Shown here: in pieces, positions 52,455-61,200 of the stretch
Position numbering within the stretch: the first letter of the stretch is position 1
How the letters are laid out: the number at the start of each line of letters is the position of its first letter
DNA from: Roseiarcus sp963759955
GTDB taxonomy: Bacteria; Pseudomonadota; Alphaproteobacteria; Rhizobiales; Beijerinckiaceae
Assembly (NCBI GenBank): GCA_963759955.1
Contig: CAVXCA010000040.1
Location: 1 to 64,000 of the forward strand
Length of the DNA: 64,000 bases
Reading direction: 5' to 3'
Made by a program: the position numbers and the translations under genes
The notes under the pieces: generated by a model
Told to the model about the DNA's origin: nothing
Database searches by the model: none
The model's input: only the letters and a program-made list of their open reading frames with translations

Positions 52455-53489
52455 TTATGCAGCTTCAAGCCACCCCTTTGCGCGCAACGTCTCGAAAGCG
52501 ATCTCGATCTGGCGCGATGAGAAGCGCTTCTTTCGATCGTTCCATTCATGGACCTTTGCCGCCGCTTCTTCCGGTGTCGACGCACCTTCCCGCTTGATGA
52601 CCCAGTGAACGGTTGCCAGCAGTTCGAGCCCGAAAGGCGTCTCGAATCCTTCAACCAGACTTCCGACACGATCGAATCGGCTCACCGTGTCCGGCTTGTC
52701 GGCCAGGAACACCTCGGCGTCTCGCACGGCGCCGGGCACGAGTTCGATTTCCTTGTCAGGCGCGTCACCGCCGTCCGCATAGCCTGCCACAAGATGGCCT
52801 TCGACCGCGCGCAAGACATGCCTCAAATTCTCGGCATAAGGGCCATACGGCGCTTTGGCATACTGCAGCCGTAGCTCTTCGCCCGCCTCCTGCATGAAAT
52901 ACAACAGTTTATGAACTTCTAAGAGCGTAACGAATGGGTCCATTAATCCGCTAAGATATCGATGAATCAGGGCCACTAGCGCTGCGCGTCCAGCGGTCAT
53001 CCTAGGGACTTCGCGTGATCTTGTAATTATGGGCGCGTTATTCGGCTCGTAAATCACTGTCTCAACGTCGGGGAGATCGCTCAACGCGGCAACAATGCGG
53101 GGCCGCACCGCCGCCCAATCCAAGCCTCCAAGGCCGCTGCCAAGCGGCGGAATTGCAATGGAGCGAATGCGACGCGCGCGAATCGCCTCCACCAGCGCCT
53201 TCAGTCCAGACTCGATATCCTCCATCCGACTCTTCCCACGCCAGTGGCGCTTAGTCGGAAAGTTGATGATGAATTTTGGATTCGTCATCGTGCCCGTTTC
53301 GAACACAAACATCCGGCCCGGCTGAACTTCGTCGCGCGCGCAAGCGGCTTCGTAAGCTTTGAAGTTCTCGGGGAATTGGTTCTTGACCTGGAGCGCGATA
53401 CCGCGGCCCATGATTCCGACGCAGTTGACCGTGTTGACGAGCGCCTCCGCGTCCGCCATCAGGATGTCTCCGATCCTGAATTCGATCAT
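52455..53489 (-). CDS. darG: DarG-type macrodomain antitoxin
   Basis: A 344-residue protein. The N-terminal macrodomain reads ALVNTVNCVGIMGRGIALQVKNQFP and IAIPPLGSGLGGLDW, typical of DNA ADP-ribosyl hydrolases of the DarG group. The C-terminal ~180 residues (LEVHKLLYFMQEAGEELRLQYAKAPYGPYAENLRHV) match the toxin-neutralising part. It removes ADP-ribose from DNA and inhibits DarT. The start MIEFRIGDILMADAEALVNT at 53489 is the family N-terminus. GC is lower than the flanking xdh genes. Confidence 0.92.
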   Translation of the reverse strand: MIEFRIGDILMADAEALVNTVNCVGIMGRGIALQVKNQFPENFKAYEAACARDEVQPGRMFVFETGTMTNPKFIINFPTKRHWRGKSRMEDIESGLKALVEAIRARRIRSIAIPPLGSGLGGLDWAAVRPRIVAALSDLPDVETVIYEPNNAPIITRSREVPRMTAGRAALVALIHRYLSGLMDPFVTLLEVHKLLYFMQEAGEELRLQYAKAPYGPYAENLRHVLRAVEGHLVAGYADGGDAPDKEIELVPGAVRDAEVFLADKPDTVSRFDRVGSLVEGFETPFGLELLATVHWVIKREGASTPEEAAAKVHEWNDRKKRFSSRQIEIAFETLRAKGWLEAA

Positions 53490-53503
53490 CGTCCGCTCCT
53501 CGG

Positions 53504-54142
53504 TTAATAATACCATTCCCTTTTCACCCTTATCGGCGGTCGGTGCCGTGCCTCGGCGAATGCGCGCAGAGCACGCCGTCCAGCAGCTTCTGAGTAGACA
53601 CCGATTCCCCGCACCAAGTCCCATGGAAATTTGCGGTGAACCAGGAATTCTGCCATTTTCTTATCACGAGAGGACGCCCAGTTTGTGGCTGCGATCGCAT
53701 CCCAATTTAGGTCCGCCAAATTGTCCAAGCTCCCAAAAAAGTCAGCAGCCCGGTTCGCCGCGTTAATGTCGCTAAACGCCCATTTTCGACCAGCCGACTC
53801 CGCCCATTCAACGACTTCCCGCAGATCAGCCACTAAGTGCACGACGGGTTCCTGACCATCGCGGTAGGCGAGATTCGGATGATTCCTTTTGCTGATCACG
53901 TAAAGCATCACGGAGCGCGGGCAGAAGTAAAATGGCACATACTCCCCAACCATCGTCCGCGGATGGCAAGCGACCGGCAGGTGCAATCGATCGTTCTTAA
54001 TCTCGTTGTTGCCGATAACCCTGGCGTCTCCTCGCTGAGCCATAGTGGAGTCCGACCACAGAAATCCGTCTGACACAATCGAAGCGAGATTGTCGAGATG
54101 GACAATATGATAGATTTTCGGGTTGGCTGGGACGCCTGTCAT
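53504..54142 (-). CDS. darT: DarT-type DNA ADP-ribosyltransferase toxin
   Basis: A 212-residue DUF4433 protein that transfers ADP-ribose from NAD+ to single-stranded DNA. Visible motifs: IYHIVHLDNLASIVSDGFLWSD (NAD-binding region), VPFYFCPRSVMLYVI, and RDKKMAEFLVHRKFPWDLV with the conserved catalytic-type Glu. It starts 20 bases after the xdhB stop and ends 14 bases before darG. DarTG systems protect against phage by abortive infection; that role here is inferred. Confidence 0.92.
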   Translation of the reverse strand: MTGVPANPKIYHIVHLDNLASIVSDGFLWSDSTMAQRGDARVIGNNEIKNDRLHLPVACHPRTMVGEYVPFYFCPRSVMLYVISKRNHPNLAYRDGQEPVVHLVADLREVVEWAESAGRKWAFSDINAANRAADFFGSLDNLADLNWDAIAATNWASSRDKKMAEFLVHRKFPWDLVRGIGVYSEAAGRRALRAFAEARHRPPIRVKREWYY

Positions 54143-54162
54143 GCGAACCTCAGAGCTTGCAG

Positions 54163-56526
54163 CTAGCCTCCTCTATACGAGTTCAACGCGTCGAGCGAAT
54201 TGATCGCGTTGAGGATCGACTTTGGCGTGCAGGGCGCTTCGAGCCGGGGCTGGCCGCCCGGCTTGACGGCATGAACCGCGTCGAGGATCGCCGAATAGAC
54301 CGAAATCGCCAGCATCAGCGGCGGCTCGCCGACCGCCTTGGAGCGATAGATGCTGTCGATCGGGTTCGGCCGCATGTGCAGGCGGGTGCGAAACTCCGGC
54401 GGCGCGTCGGACGCGACGGGGATCTTGTAGGTCGCCGGCGCGTGCGTCGCCAGCCGGCCCCGGGGGTCGAAAACCAGCTCTTCGGTCGTCAGCCAGCCCA
54501 TCCCCTGGATGAAGGCGCCCTCGACCTGGCCGAGATCGAGCGCGGGATTGAGCGAGGCGCCGACGTCGTGCAGGATGTCGGCGCGCAGCACCTTCATTTC
54601 GCCGGTCAGCGTGTCGATCACGACCTCCGAGCACGCCGCGCCGAACGCGAAATAGAAGAACGGCTTGCCGGTCGCATGAACGCGGTCCCAGTGAATCTCG
54701 GGCGTCTTGTAATAGCCGGCGGCCGACAACGAAACGCGGTGATGCCGGCACATCTTGGCGAGCTCGCCGAAACTCATCGAGGCGTTGCCGCCGAACACGC
54801 GCCCGTCGCGGAAGACGACCGCCTCCGGCGCGACGCCCCAGTGCGCAGCGGCGAATTCGGCCATCCGCCGCTTGATCTGCCGCGCTCCGGCCTGCGCCGC
54901 CATGCCGTTGATGTCGGAGCCCGAGGACGCCGCGGTCGGCGAGGCGTTGGGCACCTTGGCGGTGTTGGTCGCGGTTATGCGGACGCATTCGAGGGGAACG
55001 CCGAATTCCTCGGCGACGACCTGCGCGACCTTGGTGAACAGCCCCTGCCCCATCTCCGTGCCGCCGTGGTTGAGATGGACCGAGCCGTCCGAATAGACGT
55101 GCACCAGCGCGCCCGCCTGATTGAGATGGATCAGCGTAAACGAAATTCCGAACATCAGCGGCGTCAGCGCGAGACCGCGCTTGAGGATCGGGCTCTGCGC
55201 GTTGAACTCGCGAAGAGCGCGCCGGCGCGCGCGGTAGTCGCTCGATGCCTCCAACTCCTCGACCAGCGCCGGCAGCGTCTCGCAATCCTCGACCTGCTGG
55301 CCGTAGGGCGTGCGGTCGGCGCCGAGGCGGTAGAAATTGGCCTTGCGCACGTCGAGCGGATCGAGCCCGCGCTCGCGCGCGATCGCGTCCATCGCGCGCT
55401 CGATCGCGATCATGCCCTGCGGGCCGCCGAAGCCGCGAAACGCGGTGTTGGAGACCGTGTTGGTCTTCAGGCGCCGCGAGCCGATGTGAACGTCGGGGAG
55501 CCAATAGGCGTTGGAGGCGTGGAACATCGCGCGGTCGACGACGCCGAGCGAAAGGTCGACCGAACAGCCGCAGCGCGCGTTGAGCATGACATCGTAAGCG
55601 CTCACACGTCCGGCGTCGTCGTAGCCGACCCGCCAGTCGGCGCGAAAATCGTGGCGCTTGCCGGTGAGCTGGAAATCGTCGTCGCGGTCGAGACGAATCT
55701 TGCACGGCGCGCCCGTCGCGCGCGCGCCGAGCGCCGCGATCGCGGCCCAGGCGCAGGCTTGGCTCTCCTTGCCGCCGAAACCGCCGCCCATGCGCCGCGT
55801 CTCGACGGTGACGAACGCGTCCGGCAGGCCGAGCACGCGCGCGACGATGTGCTGGACCTCGGTCGGGTCCTGCGTCGAGCAATGCACCGTCATTTCGCCC
55901 GCTTCGCCGGGAATGGCGAGCGAAGCCTGTCCCTCGAGATAGAAGTGCTCCTGGCCGCCGATGCGGAAGGTCCCTTCGAGCCGATGCGGGGCGGCGGCGA
56001 GCGCGCCGTCGACGTCGCCGCGGCGGAACTCGTAATCGGGCAGCACGCGCGCGCCGGTCGCCAGCGCGTCCTCGATCGCGATCGCCGGCGGGCTTTCCGC
56101 AATTTCGATGCGCGCGAGCCGCGCGGCGCGGCGGGCGGCGTCGCGGGTGCGCGCGACGACCGCGAACAGCGCCTGGCCGTGAAAGAGGATATCCTTGTCA
56201 GCGAACAGCGGCTCGTCTTCGAATACGGGCGCGATGTCGTTCTTGCCGGGGATGTCGGCGGCGGTCAGCACCGCGGCGACGCCATCGGCGGCGCGCACCG
56301 CCGAAAGATCGAGGCCGCGCAGCGCGCCGCACGCCTTGTCGGCCATGCCGACGGCGATGTGCAGCGTGCCCTGCGGCTCGCGAATGTCGTCGATATAGGC
56401 CGCCGCGCCGCGCACGTGCAGGCGCGCCGAATCGTGCGGGTGGGCTTTGTGGACGACGGCGGTCTCGTCCCGCGGCTCGTAGACCGGGATCGCGGGCTCT
56501 CTATTGCGCGGCAAGAATCTCTCCAA
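54163..56526 (-). CDS. xdhB: Xanthine dehydrogenase molybdopterin-binding subunit
   Basis: A 787-residue large subunit that hydroxylates hypoxanthine and xanthine at the molybdenum centre. Motifs include GGQEHFYLEGQ, MGGGFGGKESQ, TAFRGFGGPQGM, MGQGLFTKVAQ and, near the C-terminus, SKAVGEPPLML, which carries the catalytic Glu. It overlaps xdhA by 26 bases. The following gene is darT rather than xdhC. Confidence 0.95.
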   Translation of the reverse strand: MERFLPRNREPAIPVYEPRDETAVVHKAHPHDSARLHVRGAAAYIDDIREPQGTLHIAVGMADKACGALRGLDLSAVRAADGVAAVLTAADIPGKNDIAPVFEDEPLFADKDILFHGQALFAVVARTRDAARRAARLARIEIAESPPAIAIEDALATGARVLPDYEFRRGDVDGALAAAPHRLEGTFRIGGQEHFYLEGQASLAIPGEAGEMTVHCSTQDPTEVQHIVARVLGLPDAFVTVETRRMGGGFGGKESQACAWAAIAALGARATGAPCKIRLDRDDDFQLTGKRHDFRADWRVGYDDAGRVSAYDVMLNARCGCSVDLSLGVVDRAMFHASNAYWLPDVHIGSRRLKTNTVSNTAFRGFGGPQGMIAIERAMDAIARERGLDPLDVRKANFYRLGADRTPYGQQVEDCETLPALVEELEASSDYRARRRALREFNAQSPILKRGLALTPLMFGISFTLIHLNQAGALVHVYSDGSVHLNHGGTEMGQGLFTKVAQVVAEEFGVPLECVRITATNTAKVPNASPTAASSGSDINGMAAQAGARQIKRRMAEFAAAHWGVAPEAVVFRDGRVFGGNASMSFGELAKMCRHHRVSLSAAGYYKTPEIHWDRVHATGKPFFYFAFGAACSEVVIDTLTGEMKVLRADILHDVGASLNPALDLGQVEGAFIQGMGWLTTEELVFDPRGRLATHAPATYKIPVASDAPPEFRTRLHMRPNPIDSIYRSKAVGEPPLMLAISVYSAILDAVHAVKPGGQPRLEAPCTPKSILNAINSLDALNSYRGG

Positions 56527-57988
56527 TGCGGGTCGGCGCCTCGGCGCCGGCGACCTCGATCAGCGCCTTCGTCAGAAGATTGGCGGCGACCTGGGCGCGA
56601 TAGGCGGCGCTCGCGCGCATGTCCGTCAACGGCGTGAAGTCGCTGGCGATCGCGGCGATCGCCGCGCTCCAGCTCCCGCGATCGTCGAGACCGGCGCCGA
56701 CAAGCGCTTTTTCCGCGCCCGCGGCGCGTTTGGGCGTCGCCGCCATGCCGCCGTAGGCGATGCGCGCTTCGGCGATCCGTCGGCCGTCGAGCGTGAAGCG
56801 GAACGCGCCCATCACGGCGGAAATGTCCTCGTCGAAGCGCTTGGAGACCTTGAACACGCGATAGGCCTGGTTCGCGGAGAGACGCGGCGCGGTGAGCGCG
56901 CGCACGTATTCGCCGCTTATCCGATCCTGCTTGCCGTAGCCGAGGAAGAAGTCCTCGATCGCGAGGACGCGCGAAGTCTCGCCCTTACGCAGTTCGACCC
57001 GTCCGCCAAGCGCGATCAGCGCGGGGGCGAGATCGCCGATCGGCGAGCCGTTGGCGATGTTGCCGCCGACCGTGCCGCTTTCGCGCACCTGGCGCGAGCC
57101 GAAGCGGGACATCAGCGCGCCGAGGTCGGCGTGCAGCGCCGCCAAGGACGGCGTCGCGCGAGCGAGCGCCGCGCTCGCGCCGAGCCGCAGGCCGTCTGCG
57201 GTTTCCTCGATCGCGTCGAGCCCCGCGACGCGGCCGAGCCAGATGATTTGCTTGGGATCGCGCAATTGCTTGGTGATCCACAGGCCGACGTCGGTCGCGC
57301 CGCCAACGAGGACGGCGCCGGGATAGCGGGCATAGAGATCGGCGAGCGCCGCCTCGCTCGCCGGCGCGGCGAAGAACGCGCCCTCCTCGCCGACGAAAAG
57401 ATCGCGCCCGTCCGCAAGCGAAGCGAGCGCGGCGCGGCGCTCGGCCGCTTGCGCCTCGAAGCGGTCGGCGGGCGCGCCGTCGCAGGTCGCCAGCGCCGCG
57501 TCGATGATCGGCTTGTAGCCGGTGCAGCGGCAGAGGTTGCCCGCCAGCGCCTCGCAGACGCTTCGATAGGTCGCGGGCTCGCGCTCGTGGTAGAGCGCGA
57601 ACAGGCTCATGACGATTCCCGGCGTGCAGAAGCCGCATTGCGAGCCGTGGAAATCGACCATCGCCTGTTGGATCGGGTGCAGCGCGTCGCCGTCGGCGAG
57701 ATCCTCGATCGTCAGCACTTCCGCGCCGTCGACCTGCCCCAGCAGCAGAATGCAGGCGTTGACGGGCTCATAAGTGAGCGCGCCGTCGCGCAGGCGCGAC
57801 AGCACAACGGTGCAGGCGCCGCAATCGCCCTCGGCGCAGCCTTCCTTCGTTCCCTTCGCCCCCGCCTCCTCGCGCAGCCAGTCGAGCAGCGTCGCGCGCG
57901 GCGAAAACGAAGCAAGCGCGATTCGTTGGCCGCGAAAGCGGAAGGTCAGGCTGTGGCGCGCCTCGGCCCACGACGCTCTGGAATCCAT
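56501..57988 (-). CDS. xdhA: Xanthine dehydrogenase iron-sulfur/FAD subunit
   Basis: A 495-residue small subunit. The first 2Fe-2S centre is GCAEGDCGACTVVL and C..; the second is SQCGFCTPGIVMS and GNLCRCTGYKPI. The FAD domain from ~190 has YPGAVLVGGATDVGLWITK and VGGNIANGSPIGDLAPALIAL. The ATG at 57988 follows a GGGAG site; a GTG at 58003 is the alternative. First gene of the xdhA-xdhB-(darTG)-xdhC operon. Confidence 0.95.
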   Translation of the reverse strand: MDSRASWAEARHSLTFRFRGQRIALASFSPRATLLDWLREEAGAKGTKEGCAEGDCGACTVVLSRLRDGALTYEPVNACILLLGQVDGAEVLTIEDLADGDALHPIQQAMVDFHGSQCGFCTPGIVMSLFALYHEREPATYRSVCEALAGNLCRCTGYKPIIDAALATCDGAPADRFEAQAAERRAALASLADGRDLFVGEEGAFFAAPASEAALADLYARYPGAVLVGGATDVGLWITKQLRDPKQIIWLGRVAGLDAIEETADGLRLGASAALARATPSLAALHADLGALMSRFGSRQVRESGTVGGNIANGSPIGDLAPALIALGGRVELRKGETSRVLAIEDFFLGYGKQDRISGEYVRALTAPRLSANQAYRVFKVSKRFDEDISAVMGAFRFTLDGRRIAEARIAYGGMAATPKRAAGAEKALVGAGLDDRGSWSAAIAAIASDFTPLTDMRASAAYRAQVAANLLTKALIEVAGAEAPTRIGEILAAQ

Positions 57989-58003
57989 CGTCCGGCTCCC
58001 CAC

Positions 58004-58268
58004 TTCGTCCCGACATCATGACCTCTTGCCGACGGGAACGGAAGCCTCGGCTCCGACGGCTCCGCGCCAAGGACCTTTGGCGTTTCTCGGGGGATGAACT
58101 GCGCGCGCCAGCCTCGGCGCGGACTTGCTCGTCGCCGACGTATTGAGCGGCGGCCCGAAGACGAAGGCGATCCGGCGCCTCGTTCGCCGACGCGCGGGCC
58201 GCCTCTCGGCGAACTTTTCGTTCGCCGCTAGCCGCGAGCGGGACGAAGGGGTGCGGCGAATGCGGTGG
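58004..58268. other. Spacer between xdhA and the GH94 gene
   Basis: About 265 GC-rich bases upstream of xdhA and downstream of the GH94 gene on the same strand. It must hold the xdh promoter, but no clear element was seen. Confidence 0.4.
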
Positions 58269-61200
58269 TCACCGCTTCCACACCCGCTCCCCGACCCGCA
58301 GCGCCTCGACCTTGAGCGCGCCCTTCGGCTCGAACAAATCGTCGGCGACGCGGAGTTCGCCGTCGACCAGCGAAATTCCCAGCATCGTATAGGCCGCCGA
58401 GAGCATGCGCGCGGCAGAGCCGGTGTACCATGACCAGCCGCCGCGTCCGCCGTGGCCGTAGCCCTCGTAGATGTCGGCGGGCTGCTGGATCGGGATCAGG
58501 CCGTAAGTCGCGATTCTCTCGGGATCGGTCTTCTTCAGCGGCGAGATCTTCTCGAAAATCTCGAACGCGCGCGCGACGAGCCGTTGGGCCTGTTGCAACT
58601 CGCCCTTGGCGCGCGCCGCGCGGGCGAGCGCGAGGAAGCCGTCGACGATCCAGCTCGCGCCGTGGCTGTATTGGCCGCCGTTCTCGCGCACGCCCGGCGG
58701 ATAATCGGCGATGCGGCCCGGATAGGGCTGGCTGTGCTCGAAGAACGGCGTCTGCACCAGCAGGATTCGATCGGGCCGCTCGATCCCCTTCAGCCCACCT
58801 TCGAGCGCCGCGAGCGCGCGGTCGAACTCCACTGCGCCCGAATGCGCGGCCCAACCGGTCGTCATGGCGTTCGGCATTTCGATCGCTCGGCCGTCGTCGG
58901 AAAAATCCAGCGCATAATGATCGCCGCGCCAGGCCGTCTCCAACGCGGCGCGCACGGATTCTCGCGCCGCCTCGCAGCGCGAGGCGAAGGCTTCGTCGCC
59001 CCTTCGCCGCGCCAGCGGGATGAAGCCGCTCAGCACGTCGAAGAAGAAGAAGCCCATCCAGACGCTGGTTCCCCTGCCCTCGCGGCCGAGCGCGTCGATG
59101 CCGTCGTTCCAATCGCCCGCGCCCAGCAGCGGCAAGCCGTTGGCGCCGATGTGGCGCAGCGTGTACTCGATGGCGCGCTGCGCATGCTCGTAAACGTCGC
59201 CGCTCTCGCGCGAAAGCCGCGGCGTGACGATCCACGTGTCTTCGTGCGGCGCTCCGGCGGGCGCCTCGAGATAGGGCGCGACTTCATCGAGCACGCTCGC
59301 GTCGCCCGACTCGCTGATATAACGCGCGAGCACATAGGGCAGCCACAAATGCGGGTCGCTCGCCCGCGTGCGCTGCGCGATGCCGGTCGCGCCGTTGGGC
59401 GCGCGATGCCACCATTTCAGCACGTCGCCTTCCAGGAATTGTTGGCTCGCGTGCAGGACGATCTGCGCCCGCGCGAGCCGCGGCTCGAGGAGGACCAACG
59501 GCAGCACGTCCTGCAACTGATCGCGGAAACCGAAGGCGCCGCCGCGCTGGTTGGGCCCGACGCGCCCGAACAGGCGCGAGGCGTAAAGTTGATAAGGCAG
59601 CCAAGTGTTGACCAGCCGGTCGAAGTCGGGCCGGTTGGTGGCCACCCGCACCTTGCCGAGCCGCGCGGCCCAGGCGGCGCGCGTCGCCGCGAGCTCCCTC
59701 TCCACCGTCTCGACCTTGGCCGCGGCGGCCGCGACGAGCGCGCGCGCTCGAGTTCCGACCTGACCGAGGACGATGGCGACTTTCATTTCGGCGCCCGGCG
59801 CCAGTTCGATATCCGAGGCGAAAGCCGCGACGCGGCGGCCGTCGTCGCGCTGCGAAAGGTCGCTGGCGCCGGTGTCGACCAAAGCGGGCGTATGGATATC
59901 GCGGCCCGCGCCGTCGAAGAACCGCGCGCGAATCGTCTCCGTCCTGACGTTGGGCAAGCTCGTCGCGGCGAACGCGATCCCGTGCACGAAATCGTTGCGC
60001 GGGTTCTCGAACAGCAGCGTTGCGCCGACGGTCTCGTCCTTGAGCTTGCCGGCGCTTTCGTTCGGGCTTTCGGCGAGCGCGATATCGAAGAACGGCACGA
60101 CCCTCAGCCGCAAGGCCTTCGCGCCACGATTGACCAGCGTCAGCAAGCGCATGTCGCCGGGGAAGTCCGGTGGAACGAACACGACATAGCTCGTCTCGAG
60201 GTTCCCGCGCGTCTTGGCGAATGTCGCCACGCCCGGCTCGTAGGTCACGTCATGGCGCGCATCTTCGCGCTGGAACGGGGCGAACCCCGGCGCGTCCGTC
60301 ACCTGCTCGTCGAGATCGCGAATATAGACGATCTGGCCTGGCTGCGGCACGGTCGCGCTGTCGAAACGGAACGGCGTCAGGCCGTTTTGCTGCGCGTTGC
60401 CGAACGCCGAATAGACCTCGCCGTCGTTGGAGACGACGACGCAAGCGCCCAGTTCGTTGGCCATCACGTGGGCCCAGGGGCGCGGCGTGCGATGGGTCAG
60501 ATGAAGCGCCGTCCCGTCGGCCGAGAAGGCGAAGGGCCAGCGCTCGGGGAGCGCGGGCGAGGGCTCGACGGCGCGCGTCTCGTGCAGCCGCGTTTGCAAC
60601 TCGGCCTCCGCAATCGGCGCCAGGCCGAGCCGACGCGCGATCAGCTGCGACGCCCAGACGGCGTTGTCCGAGCGTCCGACGACGAACTCGGCGTCGGCGC
60701 GGCCGCCCGCCGCAAGCTCGACTTCGAGCGTGAAGCTGGCGGCGGGGTCGAAGCTCCACAGCTTGCCCTCGTCGTCGAGTTTTCGCGAGCGGAAGGGTTC
60801 GCAGCCCGTCGGCGCGGCGAGCGACCCTTCGCCGAGGAAACGCGTGCGCGAATCCTCATAGCCGACGAGCGAGACGCCGGCGCCGGGCTTGACGGCGAAG
60901 AACGAAGTCTCGCCGCGATGGGCGCGCGCCGAGCGCAACAGGCGATTGCGCGCGAGGATCGCATTGAGGGCGCGCACGAAGATCGTCTCGACGTGCATGC
61001 CGGCGAAGTCGAGGTCGCGCGCATAGGCGCCGGTCTCGTGGCCGGCGATTTCGCAGAAGCTGGTCAGGCGCAGGCGGCGCGCCCGGCCGGAAAGATCCTC
61101 GAGGCGGATGCGCCAGCTCACGATCGCGCCTTCGGCGTCCGGCGAGGCCTCCATCGAAGCGCGCACGCCCTGGATGGTGTTGGCGATGACGAGGCGATTG

